Source: Micromonospora_J zhanjiangensis (lineage in GTDB: Bacteria; Actinomycetota; Actinomycetes; Mycobacteriales; Micromonosporaceae). Taken from it: a stretch of DNA of 64,000 bases. The position numbers and the translations under genes were made by a program. The notes beneath the pieces are model-generated. The model saw only the letters and a list, made by a program, of their open reading frames with translations, ran no database searches and was not told the origin of the DNA. Shown piece by piece: positions 53,195 through 62,004 of this stretch; position 1 is the stretch's first letter; each line of letters starts with the position of its first letter. The stretch covers positions 310,001-374,000 of the forward strand of contig NZ_JBHSBN010000002.1 of NCBI RefSeq assembly GCF_042650605.1, in the 5' to 3' direction.

Positions 53195-54691
53195 ATGACT
53201 ACCGCAGCCCCGGGCAGCCCGCGCACCTACCAGGTGCGTACGTACGGCTGCCAGATGAACGTCCACGACTCGGAGCGGATCTCGGGTCTGCTGGAAGATG
53301 CCGGCTATGTCCGCGCCGACGGGCCGGACCAGCCCGACGTGGTGGTGTTCAACACCTGCGCGGTCCGGGAGAACGCCGACAACCGGCTGTACGGCAACCT
53401 CGGCCACCTGCGCCCGGTGAAGGACCGCACCCCGGGGATGCAGATCGCGGTCGGCGGCTGCCTGGCCCAGAAGGACCGGGGCGAGATCGTCCGCCGGGCG
53501 CCCTGGGTCGACGTGGTCTTCGGCACGCACAACATCGGCTCGCTGCCGGTGCTGCTGGACCGGGCCCGGCACAACGCCGCGGCCGAGGTGGAGATCCTGG
53601 AGTCGCTGGAGGTCTTCCCCTCCACCCTGCCGACCCGCCGGGAGTCCAGCTACGCCGGGTGGGTGTCGATCTCGGTCGGTTGCAACAACACCTGCACGTT
53701 CTGCATCGTGCCGTCCCTGCGTGGCAAGGAGCGCGACCGCCGGCCGGGCGACATCCTGTCCGAGGTGCGCGCCCTGGTCGACGAGGGTGTGTTGGAGGTC
53801 ACTCTGCTCGGCCAGAACGTCAACTCGTACGGCGTCGAGTTCGGCGACCGGTTCGCCTTCGGGAAACTGCTGCGCGCCTGCGGTGACGTCGAAGGGCTGG
53901 AGCGGGTCCGGTTCACCAGCCCGCACCCGAAGGACTTCACCGACGACGTGATCGCCGCGATGGCCGAGACCCCGAACGTCTGCCCGTCGCTGCACATGCC
54001 GTTGCAGTCCGGCTCGGACGACGTGCTGCGGGCGATGCGCCGGTCGTACCGGTCGGAGCGTTACCTGGGGATCATCGACAAGGTCCGGGCCGCGATGCCG
54101 GACGCGGCGATCACCACCGACATCATCGTCGGTTTCCCGGGCGAGACCGACGCCGACTTCGAGCGGACGCTGGACGTGGTGCGCGCGGCCCGGTTCTCCT
54201 CCGCCTTCACCTTCCAGTACTCCAAGCGCCCCGGCACGCCGGCGGCCACCATGCCCGACCAACTGCCGAAGCAGGTCGTCCAGGAGCGGTACGAGCGGCT
54301 GGTCGCCACCCTGGAGGAGATCACCTGGGCGGAGAACCGCGAGCAGGTCGGCCGGACGGTCGAGGTGCTGGTCGCGGTCGGCGAGGGGCGCAAGGACGAC
54401 CGTACCGGCCGGCTGTCGGGTCGGGCCCGGGACGGCCGGCTGGTCCACTTCGACGCGGGCAGCCTGGCCGGCCGGATCCGGCCGGGTGACCTGGTCGAGA
54501 CCACGGTCACCTACGCCGCGCCGCACCACCTCAACGCCGACGGGGAGCCGCTGTCGCACCGGCGTACCCGGGCCGGCGACGCGGCCGAGGCGGGCCGCTC
54601 ACCGCGTACCACCGGGGTGTCGCTCGGCATGCCGACGGTCGGTGCGCCGGCCGCGGCGCCCGCGCCGGTCGGCGGCTGCGCCGCCCAGTGA
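53195..54691 (+). CDS. miaB: tRNA-2-methylthio-N6-dimethylallyladenosine synthase MiaB
   Basis: 498 residues. The MTTase N-domain is YGCQMNVHDSERI with FNTCAVRENADNRLYGNLG. The radical-SAM cysteines are CNNTCTFC in ISVGCNNTCTFCIVP, and the TRAM domain follows QVGRTVEVLVAVGEG. A Pro/Ala tail of about 50 residues ends in a Gly-Cys. MiaB methylthiolates the isopentenyl-A37 that MiaA (61086) makes. TATTCT lies nine bases before the ATG, so the leader is at most a few bases. Confidence 0.96.
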   Translation: MTTAAPGSPRTYQVRTYGCQMNVHDSERISGLLEDAGYVRADGPDQPDVVVFNTCAVRENADNRLYGNLGHLRPVKDRTPGMQIAVGGCLAQKDRGEIVRRAPWVDVVFGTHNIGSLPVLLDRARHNAAAEVEILESLEVFPSTLPTRRESSYAGWVSISVGCNNTCTFCIVPSLRGKERDRRPGDILSEVRALVDEGVLEVTLLGQNVNSYGVEFGDRFAFGKLLRACGDVEGLERVRFTSPHPKDFTDDVIAAMAETPNVCPSLHMPLQSGSDDVLRAMRRSYRSERYLGIIDKVRAAMPDAAITTDIIVGFPGETDADFERTLDVVRAARFSSAFTFQYSKRPGTPAATMPDQLPKQVVQERYERLVATLEEITWAENREQVGRTVEVLVAVGEGRKDDRTGRLSGRARDGRLVHFDAGSLAGRIRPGDLVETTVTYAAPHHLNADGEPLSHRRTRAGDAAEAGRSPRTTGVSLGMPTVGAPAAAPAPVGGCAAQ

Positions 54692-54695
54692 CGTC

Positions 54696-54728
54696 GGTCG
54701 GGGCCCGCCGTGGCGGCGGGCCCCGACC
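54696..54728. terminator. Strong bidirectional terminator (15-bp stem)
   Basis: GGTCGGGGCCCGCCG-TGG-CGGCGGGCCCCGACC is a perfect 15-bp stem with a 3-nt loop between the convergent miaB and pectate lyase genes. Confidence 0.8.
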
Positions 54729-54738
54729 GGGTCGCCGG

Positions 54739-55704
54739 TCAGACCGAGATCCGACCGGCGCCCGCGCCGCCCGTCACGATCGACTTGACGTTGCTCGCGC
54801 TGTCCAGGCTGTACGAGTACGGGATGCTCTTGACGCTGCCGCCGGCCTGGCCGCTGCCGGAGCTGACGAAGTAGTTGTTCCGGGCGACCAGGGTGCCCGG
54901 CCCGGAGCTGGCCTCGCCGAGGTGGTACGGGTCCTTGACGTTGTCGAAGTAGTTGCCCTCGACCAGGACGCCGGCGCTCATGGTGGAGGCGACGCCGTAG
55001 CCGCTGTTCTTGTAGTAGTAGTTGTTGTAGACGTGGACCGGGTTGCCGAAGCGGACCCGGGGGTGGCGCTGGGTGCTCGCGTCGAACCAGTTGTGGTGGT
55101 AGGTCACCCGCAGGTGGCCGGTGTCCTCGGCGGCGTTGTCGTCGCTGTGCCCGAGCAGCATCGACTTGTCGTGGTTGAACACGTGGTTCCACGAGACGGT
55201 GACGAAGTCCGAGCCGCGCTTGATGTCGACCGCGCCGTCGTACCCGTTGCTGAACGTGTTGTGGTCGATCCAGACGTTGGTGGCCGACGACTGGACGTTG
55301 ATCGCGTCGTCGTTCCAGTTCCGGAAGGTGAGGTTCCGGATGATGACGTTGCGGTCGCCGTTGATGTTGAAGCCGCAGCCGACGATTGCCGCGCCGGAGT
55401 TGCCGAGGATGGTCTTGTTGGACCGGACCCGCAGCATGCCGGAGCAGTTGATGGTGCCGGAGACCCGGATCACCGCGGCGCTGCTGGAACCGACGGCGGA
55501 GGTCAGGGCGGAGGCGCTGGTGACCGTGGTGGTGCCGGCGCTGCCGCCGCCGGTGGTGCCGCCGTTCTGGGTGGCCCAGCCGACCAGGTCGGTCGGCGCG
55601 GCGGCGGCCGGTCCGGTGGCGGCGGTGAGGACGCCGGCGACGAGCGCCGAGGCGGTGGCGGCCGTGGCGAGCAGGGTGGCGCGACGACGTGGGGTGATGC
55701 GCAT
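54739..55704 (-). CDS. Secreted pectate lyase (polysaccharide lyase family 1)
   Basis: 321 residues. A Sec signal (residues 1-36, RRRATLLATAATASALVAGVL ... AAAA) precedes a right-handed beta-helix: ALTSAVGSSSAAVIRVSGTINC, ILGNSGAAIVGCGFNINGDRNVIIRNLTF, WNDDAINVQSSATNVWIDHNTFSNGYDGAVDIKRGSDFVTVSWNHV, THHRVTY-like HLRVTYHHNWFDASTQRHPRVRFG with the RHPR motif of family 1, read in parts. It cleaves pectate by beta-elimination with Ca2+. The LacI-type operator upstream suggests control by plant sugars. GAAGGGA precedes the ATG. Confidence 0.9.
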   Translation of the reverse strand: MRITPRRRATLLATAATASALVAGVLTAATGPAAAAPTDLVGWATQNGGTTGGGSAGTTTVTSASALTSAVGSSSAAVIRVSGTINCSGMLRVRSNKTILGNSGAAIVGCGFNINGDRNVIIRNLTFRNWNDDAINVQSSATNVWIDHNTFSNGYDGAVDIKRGSDFVTVSWNHVFNHDKSMLLGHSDDNAAEDTGHLRVTYHHNWFDASTQRHPRVRFGNPVHVYNNYYYKNSGYGVASTMSAGVLVEGNYFDNVKDPYHLGEASSGPGTLVARNNYFVSSGSGQAGGSVKSIPYSYSLDSASNVKSIVTGGAGAGRISV

Positions 55705-55738
55705 GGAGCTTCCCTTCGGTGGGGGCGGATTTCCATGA

Positions 55739-55752
55739 GGTAAGCGCTTTCC
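55739..55752. promoter_or_regulatory. LacI-family-type operator of the pectate lyase gene
   Basis: GGTAAGCGCTTTCC is a near-perfect palindrome (TAAGCGCTTt) with the central CG of LacI/CebR-type operators, 35 bp upstream of the ATG. Confidence 0.6.
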
Positions 55753-55806
55753 TGATGGAAGCACAGATGGATGTCGATGTAAATAAAAGATGACCGTCAA
55801 TGTAAT

Positions 55807-55839
55807 CGGCGGCCGTCACCCGATCGGTGACGGCCGCCG
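55807..55839 (-). terminator. Terminator of the cellulase gene (14-bp stem)
   Basis: CGGCGGCCGTCACC-CGATC-GGTGACGGCCGCCG is perfect, 20 bases after the cellulase stop on the minus strand, followed by an AT-rich promoter region for the pectate lyase (TTGACG at 55791-55796 on the minus strand). Confidence 0.75.
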
Positions 55840-55859
55840 GTTCGAGCCGGACGGGCCGG

Positions 55860-57497
55860 TCAGCAGGCCGCGCCGTTGAGCTTCACGCCGGCCGGCGCCG
55901 AGGCCGTGCCGTTGGCGGTGAACCCGACGGTCACCGACGCGCCCGCCGCCAGCGACGACGCGTAGCTCGGCGCCGCGGCGGTGACCGTGCCGCCGGATTG
56001 CGTGACGGTGGCGTTCCAGCCGCTGCCCAGGGTCACCCCGGACGGCCAGGTCCAGGTCACCGACCACGGGTTCAGCGTGCCGCTGCCGGTGTTCTTGACG
56101 GTCAGTTCACCCTGGAAACCACCCTGCCAGGCGCTGGTCTGCCGGTAGCTGGCCGTGCAGCCGCCGGACGGCGCCGGGGTGGTCGGTCCGCCGGTCGGTC
56201 CGCCGGTCGGTCCGCCAGTCGGTCCGCCGGTGGGTCCGCCGGTGGGTCCGCCACCCCCGGTCGGCGGGATCAGGTACGGCGAGATGATGGACTGCTTGGC
56301 CTGGTTGACGGTGGTCCAGTCGTCGTTGGCGATGCCGCCGGTGTCACCCGAGTTCGGGTTCCACGCCCAGTACGTGAAGGACATCCCCGTCACGCCGGTG
56401 CCGGTGTACGCCAGCAGCTTCTCCAACCACACCTTGTCCTTCGGGTCCTGCATCGTGGTCCCGAACTCGCCCATCATGATCGGCGCGATGTTCTGCTTGT
56501 ACAGGTAACCCCAGTATTTGTCCCAGATGGCCGGCATGTTCGCCGGATACGTCGGGTCGTCGAACCAGGCCTGGTGGTAGACCGAGGTCGCGTACTCGTG
56601 CGGGGAGTAGACCAGCCGGTTGGCGACGTTCAGCCGGACCGGGAACTGGCCCGCCTTGGACAGGTTGCCGCCCCACCAGCCGCAGTCCTCGTCGTTGCTG
56701 GGGTCGTTGTCCCACACGTTGGACAGGCCGCCGCTGGGGCAGCTCACCCCCTCCACGAAGATCAGCCAGTTGGGCTGCACCGACAGGATCGCGTTGCCGG
56801 CCCGCTCGGCCGCCAACCGCCAGTCCCGGGCGGTGTCCCCGCAACCCCAGCAGGAGCCGGTGGCCGCCGGGTTGGTGCCCTCGGCGTGCGGCTCGTTGTG
56901 CAGGTCGGCGCCGATCACCGTGGTGTTGCCGGCGTAGTGCTGGGCCAGCGACTTCCAGTTGGCGATCCAGGTGCTCTCCGGCACCGCGGAGGTGTACCAG
57001 AGAGCGGTCTGACCGGCCGCGGTGGGCCGGTGCCGGTCCAGGATGATCCGCATCCCCTTGCTGCCGGCGTAGTCCACCACCTTGTCCAGGATCTGCAGCG
57101 GGCTCAGGCCCATCAGGTCCGGGTTGACGTAGTCGTTGATGCTGGTGGCCGCGGCGCCCGGCTTCAGCGCGTCGTCGGAGTACGGCACCCGCAGCGTGTT
57201 GTAGCCCAACCTGGCCATGGTGTCGATCTGACCGCGCCACGGGTTGCTCGACCACAGACCGTGGAAGGTCTTGTTGTCGGTCTCCATGCCGAACCAGTTG
57301 ATGCCGGTGAGCCGGACCGTGGCACCGGTGCTGTCCACGATCTTGTTGCCGTCGGTGTGCAGGTATCCGGTGCCGGTGCCGCCGGGGGCGGCGCTGGCCG
57401 TACCGGTCAGGATCGGGGCGGCCAGCGCGCCGGCGGCGGCCACCAGCGCGCCGGCCAGCGCGACGGCGAGCGCCGTCGACCTGGGTGTGCGTGTCAT
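55860..57497 (-). CDS. Secreted GH5 endoglucanase with CBM2
   Basis: 545 residues. Signal peptide at 1-37 ends ASA-AP. The GH5 barrel has RLTGINWFGMETDN, the acid/base Glu in ADLHNEPHAEG (E202) and the nucleophile Glu in MMGEFGTT (E344). A (GGPT)n linker of about 30 residues leads to a C-terminal family 2 cellulose-binding module at 447-545, with flanking cysteines (GGCTASYRQTSAWQGGF ... LNGAAC). It hydrolyses beta-1,4-glucan. GGAG lies about nine bases upstream of the ATG. Confidence 0.93.
   Translation of the reverse strand: MTRTPRSTALAVALAGALVAAAGALAAPILTGTASAAPGGTGTGYLHTDGNKIVDSTGATVRLTGINWFGMETDNKTFHGLWSSNPWRGQIDTMARLGYNTLRVPYSDDALKPGAAATSINDYVNPDLMGLSPLQILDKVVDYAGSKGMRIILDRHRPTAAGQTALWYTSAVPESTWIANWKSLAQHYAGNTTVIGADLHNEPHAEGTNPAATGSCWGCGDTARDWRLAAERAGNAILSVQPNWLIFVEGVSCPSGGLSNVWDNDPSNDEDCGWWGGNLSKAGQFPVRLNVANRLVYSPHEYATSVYHQAWFDDPTYPANMPAIWDKYWGYLYKQNIAPIMMGEFGTTMQDPKDKVWLEKLLAYTGTGVTGMSFTYWAWNPNSGDTGGIANDDWTTVNQAKQSIISPYLIPPTGGGGPTGGPTGGPTGGPTGGPTGGPTTPAPSGGCTASYRQTSAWQGGFQGELTVKNTGSGTLNPWSVTWTWPSGVTLGSGWNATVTQSGGTVTAAAPSYASSLAAGASVTVGFTANGTASAPAGVKLNGAAC
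56185..56252. repeat. 12-bp tandem repeat encoding the cellulase linker
   Basis: Five 12-bp units of GGTCCGCCGGTC type (last two with G for the final C) plus eight bases encode GGPT repeats. They are prone to slippage, so the linker length may vary between strains. Confidence 0.85.
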
Positions 57498-57846
57498 GTG
57501 CCAGAGCTCCGTTTCACGGATGTCCGGTCCGCCGCGACGGACCGGTGCCCACGGAAGAGGGGACTGCACGGCGACGGCGCGACGTCGCCGGCGACGACCG
57601 CGTACGCGACCGTCGACCGCGGGGACCGGTGACGGATCGTCCCGCACCGCCCCGAACACGTGGTGTTGCCCTGGCTCCGCCGACCAGTGTGATCGACGTC
57701 GATGGCGCAGTCAACGCCCGCCGGGAGGCGGACCGTCCGCCGGCCGGTGGGCGGACGGCCCCCGGTCGGATCGCCACCGGCTGCGCGGGGCCTCCGACCG
57801 GGAATTGGCGCTGGACCGGCCCGACCCGCCAGGTGACCATGACGGC
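57498..57846. other. 349-bp noncoding gap between cellulase and threonine-dehydratase-like genes
   Basis: No open frame with a ribosome-binding site is convincing. It contains a 12-bp palindrome ATCGACGTCGAT (57692-57703), a possible operator, and a hairpin CCGTCCGCC/GGCGGACGG (57733-57741 with 57750-57758). No LacI-type site like that at 55739 is found here. Confidence 0.5.
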
Positions 57847-58812
57847 ATGGAACCTGTCACGATCACGGAGGTGCTGGCCGCCCGCCGGCTGCTCGCCGCG
57901 CACCTGCCCCCGACCCCGATGTGGACGTATCCCGCGCTGAACGCCGAACTGGGCGCCACCGTGTACGTCAAGCACGAGAACGCCCAGCCGGTCGGCGCGT
58001 TCAAGGTACGTGGCGGGATGACCCTCCTCGCCGGGCTGTCCGAGGCCGACCGGAGCCGGGGGGTGGTCAGCTTCTCCACCGGCAACCACTCGCAGTCCCT
58101 GGCGTACGCCGGCGCGGCGCTGGGAGTCCGGTGTGTGCTGGTCATGCCGGCCGAGGCCAATCCGGCGAAGGTCCGGGCCGTCCGGGCGCTCGGCGCGGAG
58201 GCGGTCCTGCACGGTGCCGATCTCGCCGGGGCGCAGGAGCACGCCGAGCACCTCGCCCGGACCGAGAAGATGCACCTGGTGAGCCCCGGCGACACCCGCG
58301 AGTTGATCGCCGGGGTCGGCACGCTGTACCTGGAGATCGTGGCGGCGGTGCCGGATCTGGACGCGATCGTCGTACCGGTGGGCAGCGGCACCGGTGCGGC
58401 GGCGGCCTCGGTCGTGACGACGGCGTTGGCGCCGTCCTGCCGGGTGGTGGCGGTGCAGTCCGCGGCGGCACCGGCCGCGCACGACTCGTGGCGGGCCGGC
58501 GCCTGCGTCACCCGGCCCAACCTGACCCGGGTCGAGGGACTGGCCACCGGTCGCGGCTTTGACCTTCCGCAGCGGATGATGCGGTCGCGGCTGGCCGACT
58601 TCCTGCTGGTCACCGACGAGCGGATCGGCGTCGCCCAGCGGCTGCTGGCCAGCCACGCGCACACCCTCGCCGAGGGGGCCGGAGCGGCCGGAGTGGCGGC
58701 GCTGCTGGACCACCGCGACGCCTTCGCCGGTCAGCGGGTGGCGGTGGTCTGCACCGGTGGCAACGCCAGTCCGGCCGAGCTGGCGGCGCTCGGCCCGGAA
58801 ACCGCCGGTTGA
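57847..58812 (+). CDS. Threonine/serine dehydratase family (PLP fold II)
   Basis: 321 residues. The PLP lysine is in QPVGAFKVRGG and the phosphate-binding GSGTGAAAA loop follows the core (VVPVGSGTGAAA). FSTGNHSQSLAYAGAALGVRCVLVMP is the conserved substrate loop, and VVCTGGNASPAEL closes the domain. No ACT domain, so it would be a catabolic or non-regulated form. Serine racemase or hydroxy-aspartate dehydratase are possible alternatives. Confidence 0.85.
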   Translation: MEPVTITEVLAARRLLAAHLPPTPMWTYPALNAELGATVYVKHENAQPVGAFKVRGGMTLLAGLSEADRSRGVVSFSTGNHSQSLAYAGAALGVRCVLVMPAEANPAKVRAVRALGAEAVLHGADLAGAQEHAEHLARTEKMHLVSPGDTRELIAGVGTLYLEIVAAVPDLDAIVVPVGSGTGAAAASVVTTALAPSCRVVAVQSAAAPAAHDSWRAGACVTRPNLTRVEGLATGRGFDLPQRMMRSRLADFLLVTDERIGVAQRLLASHAHTLAEGAGAAGVAALLDHRDAFAGQRVAVVCTGGNASPAELAALGPETAG

Positions 58813-58847
58813 GCCGTCGCCGGCGGTTCACCGGAGACACCCGCCGA

Positions 58848-58871
58848 CCCGGCCCGCATCGGCGGGCCGGG
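58848..58871. terminator. Bidirectional terminator (10-bp stem)
   Basis: CCCGGCCCGC-ATCG-GCGGGCCGGG between the convergent dehydratase and DUF349 genes. Confidence 0.75.
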
Positions 58872-58884
58872 CCGGGACGGTCGG

Positions 58885-60093
58885 TCAGCTGGTCTGTTCG
58901 GCCAACTGGAGGAACTGCCGCTTGGCGGCCAGGGCCTGCTCCGCCTCGCGGATCCGCTTGGTGTCGCCGGCCGCCTGGGCCCGGGCGAGCCGCTGCTCCG
59001 CCTCGGCGACCTGGTCACGCATCTGGGCCAGCAGCGGGTTGGCCGACGGCTCGGTACGCCGCCAGGCGGTGTCCATCGCCTGGCGGACCTTCTCGTCGAT
59101 CGCCCGCATCCGGCGGTCCAGCCCGGCCGCGGCCTCCCGGGGCACCCGGCCCGCGTCGTGCCACTGGGCCTGGATCTCCCGCAGCTTGGCCTGCGCCGCC
59201 CGCGGGTCGGCGTCGACGTCGACCGCCTCCGCCTCCGCCAGCAACGCCTGCTTGCGTTCCAGGTTGGCGCGCTGCTCGGAGTCGCGGGCCGAGAAGACCT
59301 CGCTGCGCCGGGAGAAGAAGCCGTCCTGGGCGGCACGGAACCGTTCCCAGAGCTTCTGCTCGGCCTCCTTGGAGGCCCGCGGCGCGGCCTTCCACTGGGT
59401 CATCAGCTCCTTGAGCCGGCCGGCCGTGGCACCCCAGTCGGTCGACTCGGCCAGCGACTCGGCCTCCGCGACCAACTCCTCCTTGGCGGACTGCGCCTGC
59501 TTGCGCTGGGCGTCGAGGCTGGCGAAGTGGGCGCCACGCCGGCGGGTGAAGCCGTCCCGGGCGGCGGCGAACCGCTTCCACAGCTCGCCGTCGGTCTTCT
59601 TGTCGACCCCGCGGATGGCCTTCCACTCCTCAAGGATCTCCTTGAGCCGGTCACCGGCGGTCTTCCAACCGGTGGACTCGGCCGCCAACAGTTCGGCCTC
59701 CTCGACCAGCGCGGTCTTGCGGGCCAGGGCCTCCGCGCGGGCCGTCTCCCGGGCGGCCTTGGCCTCACCGGCCTTCTCCTCGGCCAGGATGGCCATCTTG
59801 TCCAGCCGGGCGGCGAGCGCGTCGATGTCGCCCACGACGTGCGCCTCGGCCAACGAGGCACGGATCCGGCGCACGGTGGTCAACGAGTGCCCCGCGTCGG
59901 CCGCCCCGGAGTTGAGTCGCGCCTCGGTCAGATCGACCTCGGTGACCAGGTCGGCGAAGCGGCGGGCGAAGTGAGCCAGGCCTTCCTCCGGCGCGCCCGC
60001 CTGCCAGGAACCGACCACCCGCTCGCCGTCGGCGGTCTTGACGTAGACGGTGCCGTCCTCGTCCACCCGTCCGAAGGCAGTCCAGTCGCTCAT
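58885..60093 (-). CDS. DUF349 family coiled-coil protein
   Basis: 402 residues. Three tandem DUF349 repeats, each around a W-K/E motif: TGWKTAGDRLKEILEEWKAIRG, DWGATAGRLKELMTQWKAAPR and RAAQAKLREIQAQWHDAGR, joined by helices rich in charged residues (LWKRFAAARDGFTRRR). The N-terminus MSDWTAFGRVDEDGTVYVKTADGERVVGSWQAG is the conserved start in actinobacteria. The cellular role is not known. Its place before miaA fits the mycobacterial order. Confidence 0.93.
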   Translation of the reverse strand: MSDWTAFGRVDEDGTVYVKTADGERVVGSWQAGAPEEGLAHFARRFADLVTEVDLTEARLNSGAADAGHSLTTVRRIRASLAEAHVVGDIDALAARLDKMAILAEEKAGEAKAARETARAEALARKTALVEEAELLAAESTGWKTAGDRLKEILEEWKAIRGVDKKTDGELWKRFAAARDGFTRRRGAHFASLDAQRKQAQSAKEELVAEAESLAESTDWGATAGRLKELMTQWKAAPRASKEAEQKLWERFRAAQDGFFSRRSEVFSARDSEQRANLERKQALLAEAEAVDVDADPRAAQAKLREIQAQWHDAGRVPREAAAGLDRRMRAIDEKVRQAMDTAWRRTEPSANPLLAQMRDQVAEAEQRLARAQAAGDTKRIREAEQALAAKRQFLQLAEQTS

Positions 60094-60312
60094 CTTCTCA
60101 GTCCTCGTTCTCCCGGCGTCCGAACGGGCCGTTCCGCCCGCTCGACCGCCGCCACGGCGCAGTCATGTTGCAGCGAAGTTTCTCCTCGGCATTGTCACAG
60201 GTGCCACCCCGTCCGCGTCGAGCGCCTGTCCGTGACCGTGACCATACGGTGTCCTACGGGCCGCGCGGTCGATCCCGGGGCGCGCGCCGCAGGGCGACCG
60301 GGCCGCGCCGGT

Positions 60313-60318
60313 TACCGT
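60313..60318 (+). promoter_or_regulatory. -10 element of the extradiol-dioxygenase-like gene (leaderless)
   Basis: TACCGT followed by six bases and the GTG at 60325. Confidence 0.45.
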
Positions 60319-60324
60319 AAGGGC

Positions 60325-61089
60325 GTGCCACTGGTCGCCGCCGCCGTCTGCCCACATCCGCCCCTGCTGGTGCCCGAGATCGCGGGTGCCGCGGCGCCCG
60401 AGTTGGACGATCTCCGGACCGCCTGCGACGCGGCCGTGGACCGGCTCTGGGAGTCGGGCGCGCGGCGATTGGTGGTCGTCGGTGGCGATCGCGTCACCCG
60501 TGAGCACTATTTCCCTTTCGTCGGTACGTTCGCCCCCTGGGGAGCGCCCGTCCAGGTCGGCCTCGGCGCGGACTCGGCCGCGGTCGACCCAGCCGACGTC
60601 CCGCCGATCGGGGACCGGCCGGCGTTGCCGCTGAGCCTGTTGGTCGGCACCTGGCTGCTGCGTCGCCGGGTCGACCGGTGGCGGGCCGCCGGACGGTCCG
60701 GGCACCCGGTCACGTACCAGATGGTCGGGCTGGCCGACGACGGGCCTGACGGCCCGCTCGGTGGCCCGGCCGACGGTGGGCCGTGGGCGATGCTGGTGCT
60801 GGGCGACGGGTCGGCCTGCCGCGGGCCCGACGCCCCCGGGAACTTCGATCCGCGCGCCGAGCCGTACGACGCGGCGGTGGCCGCCGCCCTCGCCACCGCC
60901 GACGCCGACGCCCTGCTGGCGCTGACCGCCCCCGGGCCGGCCGCCGAGCTGCGGGTCGCCGGTCGGTCGTCCTGGCAGGCCCTGGCCCGCGCGGTACGGG
61001 CGGCCGGTGGCCGGTGGCGGGCGGAGCTGTCCTACCACGCGGCGCCGTACGGCGTCGGTTATCTCGTCGCCAGCTGGGAACGCGGATGA
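60325..61089 (+). CDS. Class III extradiol dioxygenase subunit B-like protein
   Basis: 254 residues, GTG start. AAVCPHPPLLVPEIAG near the N-terminus carries the His of the extradiol-dioxygenase/MEMO fold, with SGARRLVVVGGDRVTREHYFPFVG next. Several other metal ligands of true dioxygenases are not obvious, and no aromatic pathway surrounds it, so it is probably a paralogue of unknown function. It overlaps miaA by ATGA, as in other actinobacteria. Confidence 0.8.
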   Translation: MPLVAAAVCPHPPLLVPEIAGAAAPELDDLRTACDAAVDRLWESGARRLVVVGGDRVTREHYFPFVGTFAPWGAPVQVGLGADSAAVDPADVPPIGDRPALPLSLLVGTWLLRRRVDRWRAAGRSGHPVTYQMVGLADDGPDGPLGGPADGGPWAMLVLGDGSACRGPDAPGNFDPRAEPYDAAVAAALATADADALLALTAPGPAAELRVAGRSSWQALARAVRAAGGRWRAELSYHAAPYGVGYLVASWERG

Positions 61090-61997
61090 GCCCGCCGGTC
61101 GTCGCCGTGGTCGGACCGACCGCGGCGGGCAAGTCCGCGCTGAGCCTCGCGCTGGCCCGGGAACTCGACGGCGAGGTGGTCAACGCCGACTCGATGCAGC
61201 TCTACCGGGGGATGGACATCGGGACGGCCAAGCTGACCGTCGCCGAGCGGGCCGGAACGCCGCACCACGTCCTGGACATCTGGGACGTCACCGAGCCGGC
61301 CAGCGTGGCCGAGTACCAGCGGGCGGCCCGGGCCGCGGTGGACGACATCCGGGCCCGGGGTCGGGTCCCGCTGCTGGTCGGCGGTTCCGGCCTGTACGTC
61401 CGGGCGGTGCTGGAGGAGTTCGACTTCCCCGGCACCGACCCGGCGGTCCGCGGCCGGCTGGAGGCGGAGTTGGCCCTGGTCGGCCCGGCCGTGCTGCACG
61501 ACCGGCTACGGGCCGCCGACCCGGCCGCGGCGGCTGCCATCCTGCCCGGCAACGGCCGGCGGATCGTCCGGGCCCTGGAGGTGATCGAGCTGACCGGGGC
61601 ACCCTTCACCGCGGCGCTGCCCGAGCCCCGCCCGTACTACCGGGCGGTGCAGCTCGGCGTCGACCTGGACACCGCCGTACTGGACGAGCGGATCGCCCGG
61701 CGGGTGGACCGGATGTGGGCGGACGGTCTGGTGGCCGAGACCGACCGGCTGGTCGGGCGGGGCTTGCGGACCGGCCGGACCGCCGGCCGGGCGCTGGGCT
61801 ACCAGCAGGTGTTGCGGCTGTTCGACGGGGAACTCACCGAGGAACAGGCCCGGGACGAGACCGTCCGGGCCACCCGGCGGTTCGTCCGCCGGCAGCGCTC
61901 CTGGTTCCGCCGGGACCAGCGGATCGACTGGCTGGACGCCGCCCGGCCGGACCTGGTCGAGGCCGCGCTGCACGCGCTGCGGGCGGTTCGGGGATGA
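61086..61997 (+). CDS. miaA: tRNA dimethylallyltransferase MiaA
   Basis: 303 residues. P-loop GPTAAGKS at 10-17, NADSMQLYRGMDIGTAKLT, HHVLDIWDVTEPASVAEYQ, LVGGSGLYVRAVLE and the C-terminal YQQVLRLFDGELTEEQARDETVRATRRFVRRQRSWFRRDQRIDWLD (in parts) are diagnostic. It transfers dimethylallyl to A37 of tRNAs reading UNN codons, before MiaB thiomethylation. ATGA overlap with the upstream gene indicates coupling. dapF starts seven bases after the stop. Confidence 0.97.
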   Translation: MSPPVVAVVGPTAAGKSALSLALARELDGEVVNADSMQLYRGMDIGTAKLTVAERAGTPHHVLDIWDVTEPASVAEYQRAARAAVDDIRARGRVPLLVGGSGLYVRAVLEEFDFPGTDPAVRGRLEAELALVGPAVLHDRLRAADPAAAAAILPGNGRRIVRALEVIELTGAPFTAALPEPRPYYRAVQLGVDLDTAVLDERIARRVDRMWADGLVAETDRLVGRGLRTGRTAGRALGYQQVLRLFDGELTEEQARDETVRATRRFVRRQRSWFRRDQRIDWLDAARPDLVEAALHALRAVRG

Positions 61998-62004
61998 TGG
62001 CGGG

